Origin: Lophius americanus
Taxonomy: Eukaryota; Chordata; Actinopteri; Lophiiformes; Lophiidae
Length of the DNA: 64,000 nt
Reading direction: 5' to 3'
Assembly: GCA_037951165.1 (NCBI GenBank)
Contig: JBBDHG010000063.1
Span: 1,047,001 to 1,111,000, forward strand
Positions 37,709-49,973 of this stretch are shown here, one piece after another (position 1 is the first letter of the stretch; every line of letters begins with the position of its first letter). Position numbers and translations under genes: made by a program. The notes beneath the pieces were generated by a model. That model made no database searches. It saw nothing but the letters and a program-made list of their open reading frames with translations, and had not been told where the DNA came from.

Positions 37709-37985
37709 AGATGTTTAATAATAATAATAATAATAAAATTACATTTTATTTATAAAGCTCTTTACATTTGGATCAAATCTCAAAGTGCTACAAGGTAAAA
37801 GCAGATAAAAGCATTAATTAAAAAAATAAATAATATTAATATAAGCAGCACGCTGAAATTTTAATTAAAAGTCACAGACACTGCTAAAAAGGAAAGTTTT
37901 AAGTTCTTTCTTGAAAGTCTCAGTTGTCTGTGGAGCCCTCAGATAGTCAGGTAGGGCTTTCCACAGACGAGGGGCAGCAGAACAG
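37709..37985 (-). mobile_element. LINE 3'-end fragment, same family as 6170-6560
   Basis: It begins with a (TAA)n tract. The sequence 'aaagtgctacaaggtaaaag' and 'ctgctaaaaaggaaagtttt' is the reverse complement of text in the intron of gk5 at 6170-6560. No intact frame remains. Confidence 0.6.
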
Positions 37986-38399
37986 AAGGCCTAATGTCTA
38001 ATATCTGTTATTTTCTTATGCTCCCAAGAGGGCTCTCATTACATCATTCTGCGTGTTCAAGTTCATGGCTCTCTATATATAGAGCATCATCCAGTACCTC
38101 AGGTTCACGCTGCTCTACTCGGTAAATCTTCTGCTGGTTTGCTGGAAAACAGCAGTGCCACATTTTTTAATACAATACAATTACAAGTTTTCCGTTTTCC
38201 ATATTCAATGATTCTGGCCACATAATAAACATCACGAATGTGATTCATGAAGGTGTTTTAAATTTGATGACCAGTAGCGTGAAAAGTAAAATCTACAACC
38301 TTTTACTGGAGTTCCAGCATTTATTTGCTACATGGATGCTGACAATTAGTAACAAACACTGGTATGGCTCCCACCAGAGATGCTGAAATATGTAATATA

Positions 38400-38622
38400 C
38401 ATTGATCAACCATAACATTAGAACCAGTGCCTGATTCTTAGGACGGCTGTCAATGTGGGTAGAATGGCCAACTCCCAATTGGAAGATTGGAAGGTGGTCG
38501 GTTCAAGTCCCAGCAGGGTCCACATGTCGTAGGGTCCTTGTGCAAGATCCTGATACTTTAGCTCTTGCTCCCCTGGCGCTTCATAGAGGTCGTCCCACTC
38601 CACACCCACAAAATGTTAAATA

Positions 38623-38684
<62 letters not shown>
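38400..38684. repeat. Dispersed repeat plus (TA)n tract
   Basis: A 'tgatcaaccataacatta' transposon-end motif lies at about 38403. A fish repeat with 'gtgggtagaatggccaactc' and 'cggttcaagtcccagcaggg' follows. A pure (AT)n tract runs from about 38629 to 38682. Confidence 0.6.
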
Positions 38685-39924
38685 AGAACTGCACTGAAAT
38701 TTAATGGGGTCAATTCTGGCCAATCCTCTTAGATACGCTGCACCCTACATACTCTCTGAGGCTGATCTCCCTTTTTTTTTTTTATTCGAAAACCGTGATA
38801 TGCATGCATCAGTAATTTATCCTTGATGAGTCAATGCTAAGTGGTGCATCACTATCAAATACATGAATTAAATCAACCTTTTGTCTTTATTAAATTATGT
38901 TACTTCTCTTTGCATTTCTGCCGCTTTAACCAAACTTTTGTGATCAACTGATTCTCAAGTTCTCATCAAAATCTACCCATACATTTTGATCCTTGACATC
39001 GTCTTGAGGTCATCCAATAAAGTTCCCCTCTGCTGATACACCTCAGGTTAGAGTGCATTAATATTTGCTCTTTTTTAATTAAAAAAAATATTTTTCCGTC
39101 CTTACCATCTTTAATTAGTTATGTGTATTTCCCATTATTAATTATATATTTTCCTTCTGTTACATGTTTTGAATGAATAATCAGTAGAAACGAAATCATC
39201 GAACAACTGAATAGATGGCTAGCATAGAAGAACTGGGAGTCAGTACATGGTTTTATCTGCTGCTTGTATTTATTTGAAGGAAACAGAGCCTCACAAGAAG
39301 CGCAATGTTACAACTAAGCTGTATGAAGCCCTTGATATACATGTAATTACAATGCTATTACATGTTATTAACGATTTACTAACTATTTTTTCACTCTAAC
39401 TTTTTCATTACATATTCCCAAGCAGGTCTCATTCTTTCCCCCCTGGTTGTTCTGTCAGCGACACAATCTACCAACGGTACGCTACATGTACCAGGCCCTG
39501 GAGCTACAGAACGACGCCTACTGGCCTCCTACGGCCTCCACCGTCACCTACGCCAGTGGTCCTCACTCCCACATCTCTAACCCCCTTTGACACCAGACAA
39601 CAGCACAGACATTCATTGCTCGTATTATTTTAAGGGGCCATCTGGATGCCAGTGACAAATACAGGAGCCTCATCAAGCAGATATGTCCCACTTTAACACA
39701 TGACTGACAGTTTTAACTGCTTATAATTTAAATCCTCTATTTTAATTTAAATCATCTAATGGGACAAACAACCGTCACTTGGATTTTAGACATACTGTTG
39801 AGTTTAACCTGAAAACATTTGATGGTGTAGCTGCGAACGTGTCTTTTTTAGTAATAGCTAATGAAGGAATAACGTGCTTATTTTGTTTCGTGCCACGAGT
39901 TATATGAGAGGATTTATACCATAA

Positions 39925-40140
39925 TAAGCACTGACAGGTGAGGTCAGAATAACGTTGACTATCTTCTTACAGCGGTACCTAAATCTAGGTGGGATAAATT
40001 AGGCAGCAAATTAACTTTTCGTCATTGAGGTTGGTGTCGGAGGGACAGCAAATAAACGCATACAGCCAATCATTATAATCAGCTTCTGCGAAAGTTGAAT
40101 GTTTTGGTCAATGGATACAAAGATGCACATCAGACTTTAG
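39925..40140 (+). mobile_element. Tc1-like transposon 5' end remnant
   Basis: The text 'gcactgacaggtgaggtcag', 'gtgggataaattaggcagc' and 'ttgaatgttttggtcaatgg' follows the 5' untranslated end of a Tc1-like family. No transposase codons survive beyond it. Confidence 0.5.
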
Positions 40141-43100
40141 CTTATTTGCATTTTCAGGAACTTAGCTGTTACTGTAGCAATTCTGTCCTAGTTGCTTCCA
40201 TTGAAATTCTTCCCATGGAAGAGAGAAACAGATTTCCGTGACTCTGATTTTAAACTGTATCTTAAATTCTGTGTTTGATTATGTGTGTATAGATAAATAA
40301 TCGTAAAATCTTCATATTGTTTTTCTCAAAAGGGGAAAAGAGACCCTTTTCTTTATTAAATGTATCAATATAAACGTTTGAAGAGATTGTCAATTTCACT
40401 AAAAATGTATTGGCACTTACCTACATACACAAATGATATTACTTAAAGAAATTATTTTTTTATTATTATTTTTTTATTTCAACCTTTATTTAACCAGGAA
40501 AATACCATCAAGATTAAAAATTATTTATTATTTATTTTTTAGGGCAATTACTCAAAACAAATCAATAAGGCAATAGGTTTTAGTTAGGCACTAGTTGTTG
40601 GATATAGGCTTTGACAATTTAACTTAAAAATAGGATAAATTTTAAACTTTGAAAATAATTTAGGGAATATTTTTTGGAAAAAATTGTTGGATTGCATTTG
40701 TACTTATTTCCATTCATTTCTAAGATGTGACTCAAGTGTTTTAATGTTTGTCAACGAATATCTTCGTGTTTGCTCTGCAGAAGTCCCATTAGATTTTCCA
40801 ATAAATCTGTATATTAAGCCTCTCATGTGTGCTTCGTGGGGGGCTGACCTTGGTCGCACTTGTTCAGCCGAGACTTACTGATCAATTATGGGCTTTCCCA
40901 GCCTCCTCGCTGCCTGGCATATGGGTGCTTTAAGGCGGGAGTGTGGAAGAGAAAGAGGGGTATCATTTCATGTGGAGATCAGGGCCTGTAGGCAGTGAAT
41001 GGGTGGATTTAGGGGGGACTGTGAATAAGGGAAGGGGCTCTGTGCTTGTACCAAAATGAAAAGAATCTCTAACAGATCAGGGAAGAACCTTTTTGGGAAT
41101 ATTCATGATGAGGATGAGGAGGCATCATGAATTCATGTGTGTCTCCCTGACTTGCATAGATCATCTTTTCGGTAAACACTGATGTGTGCAGAGCCAAGAT
41201 GTCTGCTTTGGATCAGTGTTTGCCATGTAGTTTTGTGGATAGTGTTGCCTCTCCACAAAGCAATATGGGTTTTTGTGTACACTCTGCTGTATTCCTTTTG
41301 TATCGGAAGAGCAACAGATGGAGAGTAGTGGAGAGACATAAAGAAGCTAAAACACACAGCTTTTCTTCTTCACAGCTAGCTACTCCCTCAAAAAGGTTTT
41401 CTCAAGCTTGCACTCAGACGTGTGCTATTTCAGACATTTTGGACTATGGGTATGGGTCCTTTTTCTATAACCCTTACGTTTTTGTTTTTTTGTGTTTTTG
41501 TGAGTTGTGTACTTTCAAGATTTGGCCCTGTGCACACATTCTTTGTTTTGTGTTTCTTTACTCACATCAGTCCCCATAGAGAGATCGGACCTGCTTAGAA
41601 TAATTTGTAGACTAACAACCACAGTTACCCACTTTATGCAAAAGTTGTTGTTGTTGCAGATGCCCTCCCTGTGTTTTCACACACATGCTTTTGCTTATTC
41701 ATCTCACAGCAGAAGTCAATCTGCTACAACTTCTCTTAAGGTCTGGACACTCATAAGGCCCTCGTCATGATGAATAGTCAAAACACAAGGCCAACCTGAT
41801 GCTCGCTTAAGGTTGTCCCCATTTTACAGATGACACAAATGCACCCAGGTCTGCTAAAAGGTCTGTGACCCACCAGACGGTCACAAAGCACTTCTCCTCC
41901 TCCAGTCCCCTAAGCATGGGCTTCTTCCCCAGGGCTTCATGGCATCCTTGTCCTCTTCCTTTATCAGTCCTTCCAGTCCTGAATGGGCTCTGTGGTTGGT
42001 CAATAAATTCAGTGATTCAGGGGGTGGACAGTTGCAGCCGTGTTAACGTTTGTTCACAGCCTTGTCGGAGGGACGGGCCCCGCCCTGCATGTCTTTGTCT
42101 TCCATGGTCCCTCTACAGGTTAGAAGTCAATGGAAGGCCTTGTGCAGAGGTGGCGGGGGCATGGATGGAGCCGCCTCTCACAAGGCATTCACACAGGGGG
42201 AGGACCAGTCTGGATCACTGCGACACTAGTTAGTGTGGGACCACACAACATTGCCCTGGTGCCTTTCTCGCTCTCCCCCGAGGGCCCTGTGCCATATTCA
42301 GAGCTTTAAACAAACTAGTGGTTGAGGCCGCGTGGTTTGCGTCGGGGTAATATGATCTGCTCTCGGAGGCCTGTGGTGACCACACTGAAAAGAGGTCCAC
42401 AAGTGTATCTTGCAATCTCATTTTACAGATCAGACTCACAATAAAATGAGGTCAGGCCATAATTTTGTCAATAGTTTTTAGTCTTGCTTAGTCTATTTCT
42501 AATAAAGTTGAACGCTGCTTCTGAGTTATAGTTCCTCGGCCTCTGCTGGGCCAAAGCATGGGAACAGAAATATCATGAGAAAAGAGACACAGAGAACCAT
42601 AGATAGAGTAACACACAAACAGAGGAGGGCTTTAGAAGACAGAATGTGATTGACAGAAAAAGACGCACAGAGACTGAAGAGGGACTTAGAGCCATGGCTG
42701 TCATGAGAAGATGAGAGTTGCCATGGCCACCCAGGAGCCACCCAGCAAGCATGTGAGCAGGGGAGACTTGGGGGCTATTGGCCTGGGCCCTGGCTGCTGG
42801 ATCACATGCACGAACCAGGGATTATGTGCATAAGTGATGAACACTAAGCCGGCAGGTGAAGAAGGGAGGCCCTGGGACAAGGAGTGCGCCATCCCTCAGG
42901 ACAGCTCCCCCTGGTACACAGCAGGGACTTTTTCCCAAGTGAGGCTGATCTCCTGTGTGAAGGGGACTCAGCCAGAGGTCCTCGAGTGCTGAAAGGGCAT
43001 CCCCCCGGGCTGCTTTCACGGCATAAGTGGCCAAAATGCTGGTCTTGTGAGTCATCTTGAGTGGCAAGAATGGGCCATCTTCAGATTCATAAATCCCAGA

Positions 43101-45755
43101 GCAAACAAACTCGTGGATATGGACTGAGCATGGATAAGAATCTGCACCACGGGGTGCTGCATCAGCGAGATGCTTGTTGTAGCTATTTGGCTTGGTGCTG
43201 ACATAAACAAAAAATAGGTTTTACCATCTTTATCTGTCAGAAAGAAAATAAATATTTTAGGCACTAACTAGGTTAGCTTTTTGATGTATGTGTGGACAAA
43301 GCACATCTAACAGCTACCAACAAATGGTTTAGACGTTTTTCTGCAGGGAATCAGTGACCATAATACCCATGGTCTTAGAGGAATGTGTTTGAACCTTGAT
43401 TGCACAAAGAAATCACATTCCTATGGTCCATGGAGAGAAAATACAAGGTTAACTAACCTCCCCCAAACACCTTTTCAGCGCGCTAGTATCCCTGGCCATA
43501 TTAACATGTAAATACACTTAGATACTTGGACAATGCACTGAAATGCATATAATCTACATGCTAACTAGTACTTTAAAGGGTTTCCACTGCTGAATGTGGA
43601 TTTGGAAACACTTTCATGTCTGGGTTTTAAAAATTAAATGTGAGGCCTCCCTTAGAATGACTAAAAGCGTTTTTCAATTTGATGAGGGATAAGGCGATGA
43701 CTGGGCTCCCTTTTCAAATGGGAGACCCAGAGTTCAATAAGACTTCAGTCTCATTGCCTTTGCCTGGAGGTTGAAGATCTAAACGCTGGCTTTTCTTTTT
43801 CTTTTAAAAAAGAAACCACCACGTTAGGTGACAGATGGCGGGTTGCCATAGCTAAGCATCCGCTCTGCTAGTGTACTGACTTGGAATAAGCTGACTTGAA
43901 ACTGCTCAAGTTGTTGTTGACAAACAGGAGCCTAGATGAGCCCACTAATCTCCTGCTTCTTTATTCTGTCTTTATTGCCGTATAAAGAGAGCTGAATACG
44001 CTGGAAAAACTAAACCTCTGTTTTCAGCCTTCTCTTATCTCATGCAGGGTTTAATCTAATGGCCTCTCCCATCTTTACATCTCTGCCTCCTCCAAATTCA
44101 ACCATATTTTTTGATTCAACACGTCACCATGACAACCACTTTATTTCCCATCCTTGAGCCCCCCCAGCTCCTCTTCTTCGTTGATACCGCTACCTCCCCC
44201 TACCCTTTCTTTTTTTTTGTCTAAATAAAACAAAGCTGAGTGAATGTGCTCTGAGGTAGGTAAATGTATTCCGTGACATCAGCCAGGACGAGTCTATTCT
44301 GCTGGATTCCTGTACCACTTGTTTCCAGCCTTGTCTGGGGGCCGGACACTCTGTTGGGCCCATTGTCCCATGTGTATTCCACACAGGCCCACAATTAATG
44401 GATGCCTTGTCTAAGGCTCCTGGAGCAGAAACTGCTGTTGGGGAGGGGGACAAAAGGCGAGTAGACCCAGGGGCTGGGAGTTGCTATGGGAGGGCCCCCC
44501 CTCCCTTGTTGAAAGGGGGGTCTCAAAGGGAGAAACGACGCAGAGAGTGAGCAGAGCATTGGATGAGATGTTTAAGTGATCCCCTATGTCTTTGCCCTCC
44601 CCTCCTGGCCCGAGACGTTTTCATACCACCAGTTGAAAGGGAACCCGGGCACTATTTGATCAAGATGATGATCATTTCACAGCCAACACTGCGCTGCTGG
44701 CTGGGTGGAGAAGCAGGGGTCATGGCTTTTAGACAAGGTGAATATGGCAAAGGGTGTGACTAAAGGCAGCGCAGAGGGTTCATCAATTATTTTATTTTTT
44801 TTGAATGTTTTCCAAAATCTTTTTGTTTTTGTTTTGCTTTCTTGTACATATATCTTAGATGTATTCCCCCATGGGCTGATCAATTATAGTTAATAGTTAA
44901 TATGGTTATGAGAGAAAATACTTCTTTTGCTGTGAGGTTGTACGTATTTTGTGCAGGCCAAGGACGGCGTCTGATGCAGATATTAAGATGTTGGAAACTC
45001 AGCTGCCTCAAGATTCCCTCTTTGGTGGCTTGGGGATTCATAATAAAAATATCCAAAAGGGGATTCCATAGCTTTAATTATTGTCGTTATCCATAATTCA
45101 ATGCTCAAACAATGACCTGTACATAGTGCTCCATAATGAAATGTGGAGATTAGATCATTATAATTATTTAATTGTTAATTTTCAATCTACGTTCTGCCTA
45201 AATCTTATCGTTTACCTTTCAATCTCTCAGTAGAATTCACTTAATTGTTTGTCCAGGTTTTGTTATTTTAAAAACTTACCTTTTATTCATTTCAACATCA
45301 GGGACAATGGAAATAAGTTCACACTTTTATCATTCTTTCCCTGATAACTTGTGACATATTGTATATTGTGCCAAACGTGTTCTTATCAGAGACAGCCTGG
45401 ACCTCCATAGTTCTCCAACTCTTCCCTCTCTCTCTGGAGGCTCCCATGCCGGAGTTCCCACACTGATACAGATCAGGGTTGTGCTATAAACCTTATGTCT
45501 ACATCAATACGCTCACAATAAAGGGTCGTTTGTGGTGGAGCAGCAGCGGGCTGACCGAAAACACCACTGATAGGATGTAATTTATTGTCACTCAGCCTCC
45601 TCTCCAGAAGCCCTCTCATCTGCTGGGATATTTTGAAGGAGCGTCTTGTTAAAACATCCAGTAAGAAGATTAAAAGAGACCTTTTAAATGATCCCAGGAG
45701 GGCAGTTTGGAGTTGTTGTATGTGCTAGAGGAAGTTTGTCTGTAAGGTCAAAGAA
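40141..45755. other. Gene-free region upstream of hes1
   Basis: No exon was recognised on either strand. The longest frames (41184-41579, 41865-42233) have no domain and no splice context. A dispersed-repeat piece 'tatttaaccaggaaaatacc' lies near 40490. Much of 40900-45100 looks unique rather than repetitive. That is the kind of sequence where conserved enhancers of hes1 could lie, but conservation cannot be judged from one sequence. Confidence 0.45.
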
Positions 45756-46002
45756 TCTCACTACTTGTCATCAGTGATATCTCACTACTTGTCATCAGTG
45801 ATATCTCACTACTTGTCATCAGTGATATCTCATTACTTGTCATCAGTGATATCTCACTACTTGTCATCAGTGATATCTCACTACTTGTCATCAGTGATAT
45901 CTCACTACTTGTCATCGGTGATATCTCACTACTTGTCATCGGTGATATCTCACTACTTGTCATCAGTGATATCGCACTACTTGTCATCGGTGATATCTCA
46001 CT
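45756..46002. repeat. 24-bp minisatellite, about 10 copies
   Basis: A tandem unit CACTACTTGTCATCAGTGAT plus ATCT is repeated about ten times. Variants include CAGTG/CGGTG and single-base changes in three units. Because 24 is a multiple of three, the array is open in several frames on both strands (Ser-Ser-Glu-Ile-Ser or Ser-Val-Ile-Ser-His-Tyr-Leu repeats). These are not genes. Confidence 0.97.
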
Positions 46003-48055
46003 CAAATGCTGATGTGGGAAAATCCAAGCTAAAAAACATCTTCAATATGTCATTATCACACTTGTTTTTTAGCAAACACTGATCCAATATCTTAAAGGTA
46101 AAACCAAATAAGGTGTTAATATTTGACTTGATCTGGTGGGTGTTTGATGTATTGCTCTGAGACGAAAAACAGCAAACAAAAACTGAACTGGCTTTTGGGG
46201 TCATTTCACCTCTGAGGATTAAGGAGCTTCACAAAGACCATTTGTAGTCTGGTAAACCTGACAGAGTCGTCTGTCAATAAATAAATCACGAAAACCTAAC
46301 AGTCAAACCTGTATTCATTTGAGCATAATTATTAGTGGTTGTGGTCTATTTTATGATTAATAATTCAGATACTGTTGAGCCAGTGGATGTTTTAAGGTTT
46401 AACAGTTACATTATTAGTCGGAATGGCACTATAATGAATTGAATACTTTACACATCAAAATAACACCTTTTAAAATAATAGAATAGAATAGAATAATGGA
46501 AAAACTTTATTAATCCCCAAAAGGGAAAATTTGGTGGTTGCAGCCGCTCCAGCATACAGGTATTGTAAATAAGAACTACACATGTAAGTTAAGACTGAAT
46601 TTCCCCTGCTTCTCAAACATAAGAAAGAAAAAAAAGGTAAAAACAGGAAATAGTCATGCACCATTAACTCTCATGAAATGATTATACTGGATGACAATCA
46701 TAAATTTATCCTAAGATAATTACAATTTTTTTTCTACTTTTGTTGACAAAAAAGAAACTCCTCAAACCAAACAACCACAGCTGTTTCCACACACATATAC
46801 GAGATGTAGAAATATTTACCTTTGAATGTAGTCCTTTACAAAAGGTTCAAGAGGAGGAATCCGTATAAAAATAAAATGGAATCCGTATTGAGCCCTCGTG
46901 TCATCTGCATATAATTTTTTATATTTACCCATGCATTTTCTTTTTCATATCGGATAAAAAACACTTAATATTGTGCATGTTATATTTCTCTGTGTTTCTC
47001 TGTGACAAACAAGATACATGAGGAATATAATGTCTATTTTGACAGTGATTGGGTAATATGATAAAAACAGATAACTAATGACATGAGATGAGGTTTAAAG
47101 GTAGAAGGTCAAATTTGAAATTATGCCACACTTATCTTCAGACTCAATGAATAAAAGAAATATAATAATATTTATATTATATGAATAGAAAAGTTACATT
47201 CAGGGCCTGATGCTGAATTATATTCCAAACAAAGTGTGCAGTAGCCTACATTTTCTTGCCCTTAATGATAAATGATATAAACTGTAAAAATGATTTAAAA
47301 GACATTAAATGCAAATTACCATGAAAGAAAATGATCTATAGTAAACTTTTGTATAGTACAAGGGCATTACTTAAGTTGAAAGTAAATTACAACAAATTCA
47401 GACTTTTTTGAAATCTTGAAATTAACAATAAACAGTAGTTCAGAAGTCAAATGCTGGCAGTCACACCTGCCGGACATTTACTGGAAATTACACAGGATCC
47501 TTTTTTTAACAATGTAAAGTGAAACGAATTATAGAGAATTATTCAATTCAGTTATTTATTGGGCAGCTAGAAAGACATGACTTAAAAAAAGATTTTGGTT
47601 ATAGACATTTAAATATATCACCAATATATTGTATTTCCTATTATATATTGTTTTTCCTATTTCATAGTATAAGATTTTTTTTCCTAAGTCTTATTACTTA
47701 GTATGTCTTTGTTTTTAGTCATCGTTAGAATAGCTGTATGTTGGAGCTGCTGCCAAGACTACGTTTCCCCTTTTGGGGATTTAAAAAGTTCCTATTTTTT
47801 TAAACATTCCATGATTTAGGTTCAGATTGAAGTACAGGTTCAGGTTACTTTATTTGTACCAATAAGTAGATTTGTTTGCAGGTAACTATTTAACGTTTTT
47901 TCCAATGGATGGTCGACGTCAGAGGTCATGGCAGTGAGTGGACCGATGAGTGTCTCAGAAAATTCCTTCTTCGATGAACCTCAGGCCTGGAGTGTGTCAG
48001 AGGATTGTTCACCTTCATTCTTAAACTGTGAAGCACTCAATGCCCCTTAAAAAAA
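46003..48055. other. AT-rich intergenic, retroelement tails only
   Basis: No gene was seen. At 46474-46560 there is a (GAATA)n start followed by 'ctttattaatccccaaaagg', a reversed LINE/SINE 3' end. A similar tail is near 47840-47890. Confidence 0.5.
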
Positions 48056-48131
48056 ATGTGTGTGTGTGTGTGTGCGTGTGTGTGTGTGCGTGTGTTTGTG
48101 TGTGTGCGTGTGTGCGTGTGTGTGTTTGTGT
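48056..48131. repeat. (GT)n microsatellite
   Basis: A GT dinucleotide tract with occasional GC and TT interruptions. Open frames on the opposite strand (Thr-His repeats) are artefacts. Confidence 0.97.
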
Positions 48132-49149
48132 GAGTTAGGTAGTCTCTGCAATTGTGAATGTGATTCCATCCACATCCATCATCCATTGCTATTTGGACAC
48201 ATGTGGAGGCGCCTGCTGTTGTAATTCTCATTTTACAATAAACACAATTTAGGTCTAATAAAGGCAATAGAGGACTTGCAAATATAAAAATATTTCTTTG
48301 ATGAGTAGTACTTGAAAAAAAACCCTCCAAACACTAATGGATAGTCAGCATTAGAAAACCTTAACCCGACAAATTGAATGTTTTAGTGTTAATTAGTTTG
48401 TTGAATCGTCGGCTTTCTTGAAAACAAAAAAATCATATAAAATTCCAATTTTCACATTTTGGCAGAGTATATAGGGTCCAATCATTCCTATCTATTTCCA
48501 TTAAGCTCCTCAGAAATAACTACTAACATGACTTATTCAAACTTTGTATAAATTCTTTACATGTTTACTAATTTCATTGACTTGTTATTTGTATACTAAA
48601 TACTATGTGAAATAAAGATTTTGCTTTTAAAAAAATCCTATATTGAATTTGATGGAGAATGGATTGAAATGATCATTTCATATCATTTGTCTTTCTGGCA
48701 AGGTGTGGTATCTCATTGTTTTAATCTCCTCTTATCAAAATAGAACATTTAAATAAGGCTACTTTATAAGTGAAAAAATGAATTGAGTTTGAGTATACAG
48801 CCACTCTTTGAAAGATGCTCTCAATTTTATGTGAAAAATCAAATGCATTCTAACATAGTAATTGGCACACTTTGAACAGTCTTCACATTTAACCACAGAA
48901 AAACCAGACAAAAGAAGTGCTTTTATAACAAAGCAAACATGCACTCGTCAATATAATGATACACATTTTGACTACCTTATGCGAAAAAAAATTTGGGAGT
49001 AATGAACAAACACACGTTTCCCTCACATAACAAACACAATATAGTCAACACTGGTCTTTCATATAACTATATTTTGTGACCAATATATAGTCTCCAAAGT
49101 ATTTGACAATCAATGCTCTCTGGTATGACTTGTGGCATGTACTCTACCA
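48132..49149. other. AT-rich intergenic, no gene seen
   Basis: No exon or recognisable repeat apart from generally high A+T content. Confidence 0.4.
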
Positions 49150-49322
49150 CATATGGCGGTGTAAGATGTAAATGGACTGTACTTTAGGAGCAACTTGGGG
49201 TTCAGTATCTTGCTCAAGGACACTTTGACATGTGGCCCGCAGTCGTTGGGGATCGAACCTCCACCTCTCAGATAAGTGGAAAAGCACTACCTGAGCACCA
49301 ACTGAGCCACTGTCGACCCACA
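49150..49322 (+). repeat. Dispersed repeat, short copy
   Basis: It contains 'gtaaatggactgtacttt', 'agcaacttggggttcagtat' and 'gatcgaacctccacctctca'. The same strings occur in a longer copy at 59140-59455, so this one is an internally deleted member of the same family. Confidence 0.7.
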
Positions 49323-49689
49323 GTTTGCCATGAAGATGTATGCGATTACATTTTTTTTTAATTCTGACTATTTTTCAGTATTAGGATTTTATTCTCAGAA
49401 GTTAAAAGTCTTTTTTTTTTATAAATAGAAAAAAAAAAATCGCAGATTGGGTTTATGATTGAATGAATGAATTGAGTATACAGTAGAATGCAGGCCTTGT
49501 ACTTGATCGTAGTATTTTCGCAGTCTGGTATGAGTACTTTTAGTGAAGTAAAAGATCTGAATAATTCCTCCACTGCTGAAATGAATCCAATGAGGCCTAC
49601 TGTTGTAAGAGTGATTGATTTCCCGCAGGAAAAAGATTTTTTTGCACTCCTCCAGTACTTTTTCTGACTAAAATAATCCCTGACATGTA

Positions 49690-49860
49690 GCCAATGAGAG
49701 CGGCTTGTCGCACGAGCCGGCCGCCCTCTGCACCTTCTCCCGCGCGTCTATTGGACGGGCGGATGGAAGCCAAGAAAGTTGTACACGAGCCGCTCGCGTG
49801 CAGGACGGCTCTCCGTGGATAAAACCAAAGGAGCTAGAGACAGGAGCTGACACTGAAGAC
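49690..49860 (+). promoter_or_regulatory. hes1 proximal promoter with N-boxes, CCAAT and TATA-like element
   Basis: CCAAT occurs at 49691-49695 and inverted (ATTGG) at 49750-49754. The HES N-box core CACGAG occurs at 49711-49716 and 49784-49789. The second lies in ACACGAGCCGCTCGCGTGCA, which closely resembles, from memory, the N-box region of the mammalian Hes1 promoter. A TATA-like GATAAAA is at 49818-49824. Negative autoregulation of Hes1 through N-boxes is known; its action here is inferred. No clear RBPJ consensus (GTGGGAA) was found in this interval. Confidence 0.65.
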
Positions 49861-49973
49861 GGACACTTCTGACATCAGTCAGCACTAACCAGTACCGAGG
49901 TTTTCCAGAAAAGGACCTCTGGACTTCACTGACATCATATTAGTCTGGAGTGTTTTAGTTAATTAAACTAAAG

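Larger units (their letters stand above)
29541..39590 (+). pseudogene. Decayed P5B-type ATPase gene (ATP13A3/4/5 group)
   Basis: P5B ATPases are multi-pass endolysosomal pumps linked to polyamine transport. Recognisable pieces, in gene order: 29553-29603 (start exon, INQGLEDEM); about 30496-30574 (HHSIKYFWNDAIQNFEFYK); about 30651-30720 (GLDD); 31859-31927 (NGIAVSFPSPFKLLLKE); 32692-32826 (HSLTKIEGKLSGDPLDLEMF); 33087-33199 (RQGFRVIALAHQQLES); 35788-35919; 36504-36583 (TVIARMTPDQKTQL); about 38020-38121 (ALITSFCVFKFMALY); and 39426-39590 (last exon, RYMYQALEL, WPPTAS, stop). Most splice sites are intact. The A-domain TGES, the phosphorylated DKTGT and the GDGAND hinge are all missing. Only 765 bp separate exons 31927 and 32692, where about 330 residues are expected. 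An in-frame TAG lies in the 38020 exon. Which of the three paralogs it was is open. Confidence 0.8.

Noticed and set aside
41865..42233. 122-residue plus-strand frame upstream of hes1
   Set aside because: It has no recognisable domain, no splice context and no family resemblance. It is a chance frame in GC-richer sequence.
45756..46002. Regular direct repeats that could suggest a CRISPR array
   Set aside because: The units abut with no unique spacers, and the host is a vertebrate. It is a minisatellite.
49605..49640. TTTCCCGC near 49619 as an RBPJ site
   Set aside because: The reverse complement GCGGGAAA lacks the GTG core of the RBPJ consensus.
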